Shown one piece after another: positions 26,685-36,490 of a stretch of 64,000 bases of DNA. Numbering within the stretch: position 1 is the stretch's first letter; every line of letters begins with the position of its first letter. This DNA is from a bacterium. Lineage in GTDB: Bacteria > Verrucomicrobiota > Verrucomicrobiia > Verrucomicrobiales > Akkermansiaceae. A program made the translations under genes and the position numbers. Where the stretch lies: contig JAAEZT010000004.1 of assembly GCA_018222765.1 (NCBI GenBank), positions 124,001 through 188,000 of the forward strand, given 5' to 3'. Under the pieces are notes generated by a model that did not search any database, was not told the DNA's origin, and was given only the letters and a program-made list of their open reading frames with translations.

Positions 26685-28565
26685 CTAATCCGCGGGGAGG
26701 TGTGGGAGAATTTTTTCTACGGCATGGGCGGCGGTGAGGCCATGTTTCTTCCGGAGGATTTCGGGGCGTCCGTGTTCGACGAATTCATCGGGCCAGCCGA
26801 TGCGCTCGACAGGAGTGCCGATGACATCGTCGTGGAGAAGTTCGATGATGGAAAGCCCGAAGCCGTTGTAGAGGACGTGATCTTCGAAAGTGCAAACGAC
26901 TTTGGCATTCTTGGCGTGCTCTGAAATGGTGCGGGCGTCCAGAGGTTTGATCCAACGCGGATTGATCAAGGTAACGCTATAGCCTTTGGCTTCGAGGGTT
27001 TCTTTGGCCTCCAAGGCAAGCTCCATCATGGTTCCCAGTGGGATGAGGCAGACGTCGGTTCCGGTCTGGATGACCTCGGCTTCACCGATAGTAAGGAGTT
27101 CAGGCTTGTCCTTGACGGTTGCACCAGGTCCGTTGCCACGAGGGTAGCGGATGGCGATGGGGCCGTCTTCGTAGTTAGCCATGGTCCAGAGCATGTCGAT
27201 GAATTCATCTTCATCCTTGGCCTGCATGTGCACGAGGCCGGGAACGTGCCGGAGATAGCCGATGTCGAAGAGTCCGTGGTGAGTCGGACCGTCGTCACCC
27301 GAGAGGCCGCCGCGGTCCATGCAAAGTCGCACAGGAAGGTTTTGCAAAGCCATGTCGTGAAGGATCATGTCATAGGCTCGCTGCATGAAAGTCGAGTAGA
27401 TCGCGAGAAAAGGACGGAGGCCCTGGGTGGCGTGGCCACAGGCGAAGAGCGCGGCATGTTCCTCGGCGATTCCGACATCAAAGTAGCGTTCGGGAATTTC
27501 CGCTTTGAATGTCTCGAGCTTGGTTCCGCCGGGCATGGCGGCGGTGATGGCGGTGATTGTTTTATCCTCTTTGGCGAAGTCAGTGACGGCGCGTCCGAAG
27601 AGTTCCGAAAAAGTCGGTGCTCCGGCGGCGGTGGAGCCGTCTTCGATATTATAGGGTCCGAGGCCGTGGAATTTACCCGGCTTGTCGAGAGCTGGCTGGT
27701 AGCCACGTCCTTTCTCGGTGATGATGTGGAGTATTACCGGCTCGTCTTGCTCCTTGAGGTATTCGAGGGTCTTAATGAGAAGAGGAATGTCGTGTCCGTC
27801 GATGGGGCCGAAATAGCGCATGCCAAATTTTTCGAAGAGAACGTTGGGAACGAGCATGTTCTTGGCATTGCGTTCGATCTTATGGGCAAGTTTTCGCACG
27901 CCGGAGCCCGCGATTTTTTCGACAAAGTCAGCGGTCTTTTCGCGTATGCCACTGAAGGTGCTGTGGGTCTGCAGGGCGTTGAAGTATTTTGCGAGAGCGC
28001 CGACGTTTTTATCAATGGACCATTCGTTGTCATTGAGGATGACAATGCAGCGGTCGGTGGTCTCGGCTATGTTGTTGAGGGCTTCCAAGGTGGCGCCGCA
28101 AGTGAAGGCGGCGTCGCCGGCGACAGCGACGACGTTGCTGTCTTCACTTTTTAGGTCGCGGGCCGAGGCCATGCCGAGAGCCGCGGAGAGGGCGGTGCCG
28201 GCGTGTCCCGCTCCGTAGCAATCGTGTTCGGATTCGGTGCGCAGGAGGAAGCCATTGAGGCCCTCGTATTGGCGAATGGTGCCAATTTCGGAAGCGCGGC
28301 CAGTGAGCATCTTGTGGACGTAGCCTTGGTGGGAAACGTCAAAAAGGAATTTGTCCTTGGGTGATTCGAAGACGGCGTGTAACGCGATCGTGAGTTCGAC
28401 CACTCCTAGGTTTGGTCCCAGGTGACCACCGGTATTGGAGAGAGAATCGATGAGGGTGTCCCGGATTTCCTGCGCCAGCTCGGGAAGTTTTTCCGGAGCA
28501 ATTTTTTTGAGGTCATCGGGGCCATTGATTTGGCTGAGAAGAGGTGCTTTAGAAGAGTCGGACAT
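26685..28565 (-). CDS. dxs: 1-deoxy-D-xylulose-5-phosphate synthase
   Basis: 626 residues from the ATG at 28565, the start that gives a normal DXS length; it overlaps xseB by 17 bases. DXS joins pyruvate and glyceraldehyde-3-phosphate with TPP, the entry to the MEP isoprenoid pathway. Motifs: SNTGGHLGPNLG, DVSHQGYVHKMLTGR, the TPP-binding GDAAFTCGATLEALNN, and in the pyrimidine domain FDVGIAEEHAALFACGHA and DRGGLSGDDGPTHHG. xseB and dxs are also adjacent in many other bacteria. Confidence 0.96.
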   Translation of the reverse strand: MSDSSKAPLLSQINGPDDLKKIAPEKLPELAQEIRDTLIDSLSNTGGHLGPNLGVVELTIALHAVFESPKDKFLFDVSHQGYVHKMLTGRASEIGTIRQYEGLNGFLLRTESEHDCYGAGHAGTALSAALGMASARDLKSEDSNVVAVAGDAAFTCGATLEALNNIAETTDRCIVILNDNEWSIDKNVGALAKYFNALQTHSTFSGIREKTADFVEKIAGSGVRKLAHKIERNAKNMLVPNVLFEKFGMRYFGPIDGHDIPLLIKTLEYLKEQDEPVILHIITEKGRGYQPALDKPGKFHGLGPYNIEDGSTAAGAPTFSELFGRAVTDFAKEDKTITAITAAMPGGTKLETFKAEIPERYFDVGIAEEHAALFACGHATQGLRPFLAIYSTFMQRAYDMILHDMALQNLPVRLCMDRGGLSGDDGPTHHGLFDIGYLRHVPGLVHMQAKDEDEFIDMLWTMANYEDGPIAIRYPRGNGPGATVKDKPELLTIGEAEVIQTGTDVCLIPLGTMMELALEAKETLEAKGYSVTLINPRWIKPLDARTISEHAKNAKVVCTFEDHVLYNGFGLSIIELLHDDVIGTPVERIGWPDEFVEHGRPEILRKKHGLTAAHAVEKILPHLPAD

Positions 28566-28851
28566 CTTGATCGTCTGGGTCGGCGTCGTCGCTTGAGGAT
28601 TCAGGGCTAGGATCCTCGTCGTCGCCCTCTGCATGAAGGGAAGCTTCGACAAGGTCGAGCCGTTTTCGGGCTGATTTAAGGGTCTTTTGGCAAAAGGTCA
28701 GCAGTTCCTGTCCCCTCTCGAAGTCATCGAGGAGATTGCCGAGGCTCTCGGGATCCTTCTCGAGTCTCTTGGTGATATTTTCCAGTTCCTCCACCGCATC
28801 TTCAAAAGATGGAGCGAGGGCCTTTGATTTCTTTGCTTTTTTGACCGCCAT
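28549..28851 (-). CDS. xseB: Exodeoxyribonuclease VII small subunit
   Basis: 100 residues. XseB binds XseA to form exonuclease VII, which degrades single-stranded DNA. The core SFEDAVEELENITKRLEKDPESL...LDDFERGQELLTFCQKTL is typical. The C-terminal 30 residues are acidic (GDDEDPSPESSSDDADPDD). xseA is not next to it; the gene lies between a membrane glycosyltransferase-like gene and dxs in one transcription unit. Confidence 0.94.
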   Translation of the reverse strand: MAVKKAKKSKALAPSFEDAVEELENITKRLEKDPESLGNLLDDFERGQELLTFCQKTLKSARKRLDLVEASLHAEGDDEDPSPESSSDDADPDDQDVRLF

Positions 28852-28856
28852 GGGCT

Positions 28857-30683
28857 CTATCTTTGTTGGTCGATGATGGGCTTTTTGGAGTAATAGACCA
28901 AGCGGAAGGGGAAAAGGTGCTTGGATTCCGGGTAGCGGGTGAGAACACTGGATAGCATAGGAGCCTGGCTCCGCAGTCCGCGGGTCCCTCCTGCGGTCGC
29001 CCCGACCGATGGCCCGTCAAGCATTAGGGCGGCGAATTCCTCGCTGCCCCCGAAGTGTCCGGCTTTGTAGAGTGGATTATCTTTGAAGGACGAGGGGGTC
29101 ATCAGGATGCCGGCGCTGGTGAGTTTTTGGTCCTCGACGATTTTTTCAAGGTATTCAAATTCGGAAACTTTTTTGGGAAGCCAGATCGAGCGGCGGTCTG
29201 CATACCAGGCAACAGCCCAAGGTTGATCTGAGAAGATGATGTCCTCCTCGCCAGTTGCGTCATGCAAAGTCCGGCTCAGGATGGATGGCCAATAGGGTGG
29301 CCAGACGGGGCGTGTTTGCTTGTCGGAGACCAGGCCGCTCTGCATCGACCGAGGAATTGTTAAAATCAGTGGGCCTGCACTGACAAGGATGACGATAACA
29401 AAATGCACGTTGCGCAACAGGCCTCCGCTCCCGGTGAATTCAAGTCGACTCCACAGAATGGAGAAGAAAGCCAGCCCGTAGGCCGTCATGATGGGAGAAA
29501 AAAGGATGTGCAGTTGATTGGCGTCGGTGGATTGGTCGGTGAGCCCAAATAAGGCCATTCCGATACTACCGACAAACCACATTAAGAGAATGATCCAGCG
29601 AAATTGGGCAATCGATTCTCGTTTGAATGGATGGAGGAGGGCGAAGAAGAAAAGTGGCGCGGCGAGAATCGCTCCGAGGTTGGAATAGAGTTGATCGGCC
29701 TGTCTTAGCAGGCTTGTGGTGGTATTCAAGATGAGGGAGTTTAAATTGTAGAGAACCGCGTAGGTTTCCTCGCTTGGATCGTTGGTCCGCATGATGTTAT
29801 CTTCCGTCTCCAGAAGACCGCCATAGAGCGACATTCCGGCCGTGCCGGCAGGTGATCCGGTCCACTCAAGGTTCTTGCCCACAAAGTAGAGGCTGAAGAC
29901 CAGAATAACACCGATAACTGAGAGGGCTGCGGCTCCTTTGGGGCGGAAGAAGAGGGCGGCGTAGATGACGAAACCAATCGAAATCCAGAGAGTCAGCCAA
30001 TGGGCGAGAGCAAGGAGTGCTAGGAAGACGGCTGCAAGCAGGATCGAGCCGATTGTTGCGCGGTTATCGATGGAGGCTTCCACAGCGCGGTAGATGAAGA
30101 AAAGGGCGCAGGAGAAAAGGAGGAGCATCAACATCTGGGGTAGCCCAGTATGGGTGAACTTCCAGTTGAGGTCGCAGAGGGCCATCAGAAGAGCGGTGAC
30201 TCCTGCAATGCGCACGTCGAAGATCCGCGAAATCAGCAGGTAGTTGATGCCAATGGCGACTAAGAAACAGATCACGGAAACTGCGGCGATGACCCGATCG
30301 AGTCGGTAGATAGTGCGCTTGTCTTCGATCATCTGAAACTTATCAAAATCATCTCCGCCGACGGCTTTGATCACCGCTCCAAGAAGATAGGGATACAGGG
30401 GCGAGTGATAGGTGTCGTAAATTTGGTCGAGATTGATTTCGCCGTTCTCGGTATTTTCCTCGGCCTGCCAAATTGCGAGTGGGCGAATCATCTTGGTCGT
30501 GGCATCGTTTCCGCGGGCAATTTCGCGTCCAATTTGTGCCTGATCAATTCCCTTGGCCGAAGTGAGCCCTTTGAAGGAGAGGACGAGGTAGAAAAAGACG
30601 AGTCCGAAGAGGAGGACGAAGAAAAGGAGACGACGGATCAGGACGGAGGCGTCCATGGCTCCGGGTTTGTTTAAGCTGCTCAT
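28857..30683 (-). CDS. Multi-pass membrane protein, glycosyltransferase 39/PMT-like
   Basis: 608 residues with a single start ATG that overlaps the upstream response-regulator stop as ATGA. About 10-12 membrane segments are visible, from RRLLFFVLLFGLVFFYLVLSF (17-37) on. An Asp-containing first loop (YDTYHSPLYPYLLGAVIKAV) recalls the dolichyl-phosphate-mannose-type glycosyltransferases (GT39/ArnT-like), and the C-terminal 130 residues look soluble. That assignment rests on topology and loop features only. It is co-transcribed with a two-component system and xseB-dxs. Confidence 0.72.
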   Translation of the reverse strand: MSSLNKPGAMDASVLIRRLLFFVLLFGLVFFYLVLSFKGLTSAKGIDQAQIGREIARGNDATTKMIRPLAIWQAEENTENGEINLDQIYDTYHSPLYPYLLGAVIKAVGGDDFDKFQMIEDKRTIYRLDRVIAAVSVICFLVAIGINYLLISRIFDVRIAGVTALLMALCDLNWKFTHTGLPQMLMLLLFSCALFFIYRAVEASIDNRATIGSILLAAVFLALLALAHWLTLWISIGFVIYAALFFRPKGAAALSVIGVILVFSLYFVGKNLEWTGSPAGTAGMSLYGGLLETEDNIMRTNDPSEETYAVLYNLNSLILNTTTSLLRQADQLYSNLGAILAAPLFFFALLHPFKRESIAQFRWIILLMWFVGSIGMALFGLTDQSTDANQLHILFSPIMTAYGLAFFSILWSRLEFTGSGGLLRNVHFVIVILVSAGPLILTIPRSMQSGLVSDKQTRPVWPPYWPSILSRTLHDATGEEDIIFSDQPWAVAWYADRRSIWLPKKVSEFEYLEKIVEDQKLTSAGILMTPSSFKDNPLYKAGHFGGSEEFAALMLDGPSVGATAGGTRGLRSQAPMLSSVLTRYPESKHLFPFRLVYYSKKPIIDQQR

Positions 30684-32080
30684 GTTGCGGTGTTGTCGGG
30701 AGAGGGTGTATCGCGAAGTTTTCGCTGAAGAGTGCGGCGGCTAATCCCCAATAACTCAGCGGCTTTGGTGCGATTTCCACCGGTTGCCGTCAGAGCGCCA
30801 TGGATTGCGCGTTGCTCGAGGGCATGCAAGTTGAATTCCTCCGTGGGAGCAAGGGCGTTTTTCTCAGAGTTTGATTCTGTGAGAGCCTTTCCACTGAAGA
30901 GGAATTCGGGCAAATGCTGGATATCGAGGGATGATTGGTTCGACATCACCACGGCATGTTCGATGGCGGTGCGTAATTCACGGACATTTCCGGGCCAATC
31001 GTAGGAAATGAGGCGGGTCATCGCTGCTTCGGTGAGGGGCTTTTCCGGGCGTCCGTTTTCCTCGGCAAATTCCTGCAGAAAGGCATTCGCGAGGAGGACA
31101 ATGTCTTCCCGGCGCTCCCGCAAGGGCGGCATGTGGATCGCAAGAACGTTGAGACGGAAAAAAAGGTCTTCCCTAAATGCTCCCTCGCCCACCAGCTCGG
31201 TGAGGTTTTTGTTGGTAGCGGTGATGACGCGAACATCGATGGGAACCGGAGTATTGGATCCAACACGCTCGATGGTGCGCTCTGAGAGTGCTCGGAGGAG
31301 TTTCACTTGGGTAGCGGAGTCAATTTCGCCGATTTCGTCGAGGAAGAGCGTTCCGCCGTGTGCTTGCTCGAATCGCCCGACGCGTCGCTGCGTGGCGCCG
31401 GTGAAGGCGCCTTTTTCGTGGCCGAAGAGCTCGCTTTCGAGAAGCTGGGGCGAGAGGGCCGCGCAGTTGACCGCGACAAATTTTTCGCCTGGACGGCCGG
31501 AGAGATCGTGTAGGACGTGTGCCACGACTTCCTTTCCGGTGCCGGATTCGCCCTCGATGAGGACCGTGGCGCGGGTTTGCGCGATTTGTTCGATGATGCC
31601 CGTGACCTTGGCCATGGGTGCGGAACTACCAATGAGGCGGCCGAGCCCCTTGCTGGTCTTGGCTCCGCTTTCGCGAAGGGTTTCGTTTTCTTTGACGAGA
31701 ATTTTGTTCTCCTTTTCCAGCGAGCGACTGCGAACGGCGCGCTTTAAAAGGAGTTCGACCTCATCGAGATTGAGTGGTTTGGTGACGAAGTGCCAAGCCC
31801 CGCGTCGCATCGCTTCCACCGCGGTGTCGACCGAACCGTAAGCCGTCATCATGAGAGAGACCGGCGGATGGGGACGGGAATTTGCGACATCGAGAACCTC
31901 CATTCCGGAATCGCCGCCAAGCCGGAGGTCGGTGAGAAGAAGGTCGACGTCTTCGTTTTTGAGAATCAGAGTCGCTTGCTTGAGATCGGCGGCCAGGTAG
32001 CAGTCGAAGGACTCTTCCAGAGCCATCCGCAAGGCGTCGCGGGTCGCTTTCTCGTCGTCAACGATGAGAAGGGTTTTCAT
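30680..32080 (-). CDS. Sigma-54-dependent response regulator (NtrC family)
   Basis: 466 residues. The receiver domain has its phospho-acceptor Asp51 in LLLTDLRLG and Lys101 in VTKPLN. The AAA+ domain has Walker A GESGTGKE (177-184), the sigma-54 contact loop GAFTGA (224-229) and Walker B GGTLFLDEIGE (242 on). A Fis-type helix-turn-helix ends the protein (NRTKAAELLGISRRTLQRKL). It therefore activates sigma-54 promoters when phosphorylated. It is directly joined to its histidine kinase (stop at 32081, start at 32080). Confidence 0.96.
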   Translation of the reverse strand: MKTLLIVDDEKATRDALRMALEESFDCYLAADLKQATLILKNEDVDLLLTDLRLGGDSGMEVLDVANSRPHPPVSLMMTAYGSVDTAVEAMRRGAWHFVTKPLNLDEVELLLKRAVRSRSLEKENKILVKENETLRESGAKTSKGLGRLIGSSAPMAKVTGIIEQIAQTRATVLIEGESGTGKEVVAHVLHDLSGRPGEKFVAVNCAALSPQLLESELFGHEKGAFTGATQRRVGRFEQAHGGTLFLDEIGEIDSATQVKLLRALSERTIERVGSNTPVPIDVRVITATNKNLTELVGEGAFREDLFFRLNVLAIHMPPLRERREDIVLLANAFLQEFAEENGRPEKPLTEAAMTRLISYDWPGNVRELRTAIEHAVVMSNQSSLDIQHLPEFLFSGKALTESNSEKNALAPTEEFNLHALEQRAIHGALTATGGNRTKAAELLGISRRTLQRKLRDTPSPDNTAT

Positions 32081-33280
32081 TTAGACTTCGATGGGGGCTT
32101 GGTTGCTGAGAAGGCGAACACGTTTGTCGGTTCGCGGGAAAAAGAGAGAGACTTTGGTGCCGACGTTTTCCTCGCTTTCGACCTCCAACTCGCCGCCGTG
32201 TTCACGGAGAATGCGGCGTACGATGAGCATGCCCAGTCCGGTGCCGGAGTTTTTTGTCGTTTGGAAGGGTTCGAACATCGCACCCATCATTTCCGGAGAA
32301 ATACCGCTGCCGTTGTCGGAAATAGAAAGCGTAACCTCGTATTCGGTGACGACACTTTGAATGACAATCTCTCCGTTTGGCGGGCTGATGGCCTGATAAG
32401 CATTGCGGATTAGGTTGTAGAGAGCCTGCTGGATTTGCGCGGCGTCGAGGCTTAGGTTGGGGAGTTCATCGGCGAAATTCAATTGCACCGCGATCTCGCG
32501 CGTTTCGAGCTCCGGCTTAAGGGTGAGGAGCGTTTTTTCGAGGAGTTCGTGAAGATCGGCGGCCTCGCGGACGGGCGTGGTAGGGCGCATCGCCTGAAGA
32601 AACTGCTTCAGGATGGTATCGAGCCGCTCGATCTCGTTGCGCGCTGTGCCAAGGTGATCACTGAGGGATTGTTGATCGCCTTCGGGAAGATCTCGGACCC
32701 TGCGCTCCATTAATTGAAGGTGAAGCGAGAGAGAATTGAGCGGGTTTCCGATCTCATGAGCGACTCCGGCAGCTAAAAGGGTGAGGGCGTTGATCTTTTC
32801 GGATTCCAATTCCTCCTCCGCTTTCGCTTTCGAGCGCGTAACGTCACGGACGAGCATGACGTAGCCCAAGTCGGCATCATCTTCTTCTGCGACGGGAGAG
32901 AGGTAGAAGTTGAGGTAGCGGTTCTCAGGATAAAAGACCTCAAGGTCGCGGCTCACGGTGCTGCGGGGCGAGCTGACCAGTTGGCTCCATTCCAGGCCGC
33001 GGATCGTTTGCTCAATGGATTCCCCCTGCGCCTGATCGGGGGTGGTTCCGAAAAAGCGGCAACCGGCGGCATTGATGAAGTTAATCTTGCCCTCGGAATC
33101 CAGAAGGAGAACGCCTTCCCGAAGTGCCTCGAAGACCTTTTGGAGCAATCCCTTCTCGCGAACGAGCTTCGAGAGCAAGCCCTGTAACTCACCGGGCTCG
33201 ATTTGATCGAGGCGATCGAGAAGCTTGTCTAGGACGGCGGATTTCAAAGCGATAGGTGATTGGGCGCGACAGATTGGCAC
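32081..33280 (-). CDS. PAS-domain sensor histidine kinase
   Basis: 399 residues from a GTG at 33280; a TTG at 33247 is possible. No membrane segment is seen, so sensing is likely cytoplasmic. A PAS domain (about 45-150; SEGKINFINAAGCRFFG) precedes the dimerisation domain with phospho-accepting His175 in AAGVAHEIGNPLNSLS, then the HATPase domain: NLIRNAYQA, ISDNGSGISPEMM and NSGTGLGMLIVRRI. It partners the adjacent NtrC-type regulator. The signal is unknown. Confidence 0.95.
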   Translation of the reverse strand: MPICRAQSPIALKSAVLDKLLDRLDQIEPGELQGLLSKLVREKGLLQKVFEALREGVLLLDSEGKINFINAAGCRFFGTTPDQAQGESIEQTIRGLEWSQLVSSPRSTVSRDLEVFYPENRYLNFYLSPVAEEDDADLGYVMLVRDVTRSKAKAEEELESEKINALTLLAAGVAHEIGNPLNSLSLHLQLMERRVRDLPEGDQQSLSDHLGTARNEIERLDTILKQFLQAMRPTTPVREAADLHELLEKTLLTLKPELETREIAVQLNFADELPNLSLDAAQIQQALYNLIRNAYQAISPPNGEIVIQSVVTEYEVTLSISDNGSGISPEMMGAMFEPFQTTKNSGTGLGMLIVRRILREHGGELEVESEENVGTKVSLFFPRTDKRVRLLSNQAPIEV

Positions 33281-33490
33281 ACACCTGCTCGAAAAGCAAC
33301 TGGTAGCCTGTGTAAACGCTCTCTCGCCGTGCGCATCAGTCTACCCCTGCGATTTTGAGGGAAAATAAAGCCAAGATGACGGATCTTGAGGCTGTTTTCT
33401 ACAATCTCCAACCTCATGAAGTGCCTGATTTTCCAATGATTTCGCCAGAGTCGGGGAGCGAAGCTTTTCTTGAGTGATTGAGGCGGTAGA

Positions 33491-34285
33491 TCATTCCACC
33501 GCAAACACGCGGGCGATGCCGTCGATCAGGCCGTGGTGTTTTTTAGGGGCGTCCTTTTTCCACTTGGCGAGGTATTGCTTAAAGGTGAGTCCAGATCTTG
33601 CCGGGGTCACGTTGAGGTATCGGATCGCCTCCCAATGTTGGGGGTTTTTTTCGAAGACGGGTAAAAGCGCGGCCGCCATCGTTCCGTTGAGATTACGCAG
33701 AGTGGCGGATTTTCTAAGCTCGGGCTCGTGCTTTTTGTAGTAAGCGGCGAGCCCCAGGATATCCACTTTCTCGTAGTTGGAGATGACGTTGTCGGCGTAG
33801 GATTGGAGGCTCCCCGAGTAGCCTTTCCAATTCGGGTAGGGGGGCTTTTTTTCCCAGTCCGAAACCATCGCCCGCATACAGAAGAGTGAGGAGAGTTCGC
33901 AGAGGGTTTCCTCAAACCACTTGTTCTCCCGACCGTCTTCGCGGAAGCCGCACAGCACGTGGCAAAGTTCGTGGGCCCATTGATAGGCGTATTGACTCCA
34001 ATAGGTTTTGTGGGTGTCCAGCTTGACTACGATTTCCTGGCGGGCATTACGTTGGAAAATGACGATGGGGCCGGAGTTGCTCTTAGTGATGACCATGGGT
34101 TCAACTTTGTAGCCGGGGAAATTTTTCCACAAAGGGCGCGCGGTGTATTCAAGCACCTTGCGAATGTCCGCTTCGCCGGATTCGAAGGTTTTCGCTTCGA
34201 TGCGATAGCGGAGTTTGGATTCTTCCGCCTGTCCGGGAAGAGATAATGAGAAAGCGAGCAGTAAAATGAAGAGGAGAGCTCTCAT
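33491..34285 (-). CDS. Secreted protein with HExxH zinc-protease motif
   Basis: 264 residues with a signal peptide (ALLFILLLAFSLSLPGQAEE). His105-Glu106-x-x-His109 (HELCH) in QWAHELCHVLCGF fits the zinc-metallopeptidase signature, and Glu125/126 in KWFEETLCELSSLF is placed about 16 residues later as in gluzincins. No family is recognised, and the rest is not typical of a known peptidase. The function as a protease is inferred from this motif alone. It precedes an ABC-F gene by 40 bases on the same strand. Confidence 0.7.
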   Translation of the reverse strand: MRALLFILLLAFSLSLPGQAEESKLRYRIEAKTFESGEADIRKVLEYTARPLWKNFPGYKVEPMVITKSNSGPIVIFQRNARQEIVVKLDTHKTYWSQYAYQWAHELCHVLCGFREDGRENKWFEETLCELSSLFCMRAMVSDWEKKPPYPNWKGYSGSLQSYADNVISNYEKVDILGLAAYYKKHEPELRKSATLRNLNGTMAAALLPVFEKNPQHWEAIRYLNVTPARSGLTFKQYLAKWKKDAPKKHHGLIDGIARVFAVE

Positions 34286-34325
34286 GGATTTGGTAGTTGA
34301 ATGACTAGTCTGAACGAAGATAGGA

Positions 34326-36200
<1,875 letters not shown>

Positions 36201-36490
36201 GAACGGGGTCTGAGTAACCGTCCGAGCCGATAATGTCGAGTGCTTCGGAACTTCCACTCAATCGCCTGAAATGATAATTTGACCTCGGTCACGAATTTCT
36301 CCCCGATTTCTTATTTGATCGCCGAGGGTGAGAATAGAGGGAGATTTTACTTCTCCTGATGGCTAATCATCGGTTGCGCTTCGGCAATCTGTTTGAGAGT
36401 CATTTTATCTTCAATAATCTCTCGTAACCATTTTACAGCTTCCTGTTACTCTTGATCTTGACAACTTTTGGCTGTGAGAAATTTTGAGTA
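36201..36490. other. Gap before the PBP1C gene with a short open frame
   Basis: About 290 AT-rich bases. On the minus strand codons 36445 to 36347 read EAVKWLREIIEDKMTLKQIAEA..., which resembles part of a helix-turn-helix domain, but the frame lies between two stops and has no credible start. I do not call it a gene. Confidence 0.4.
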
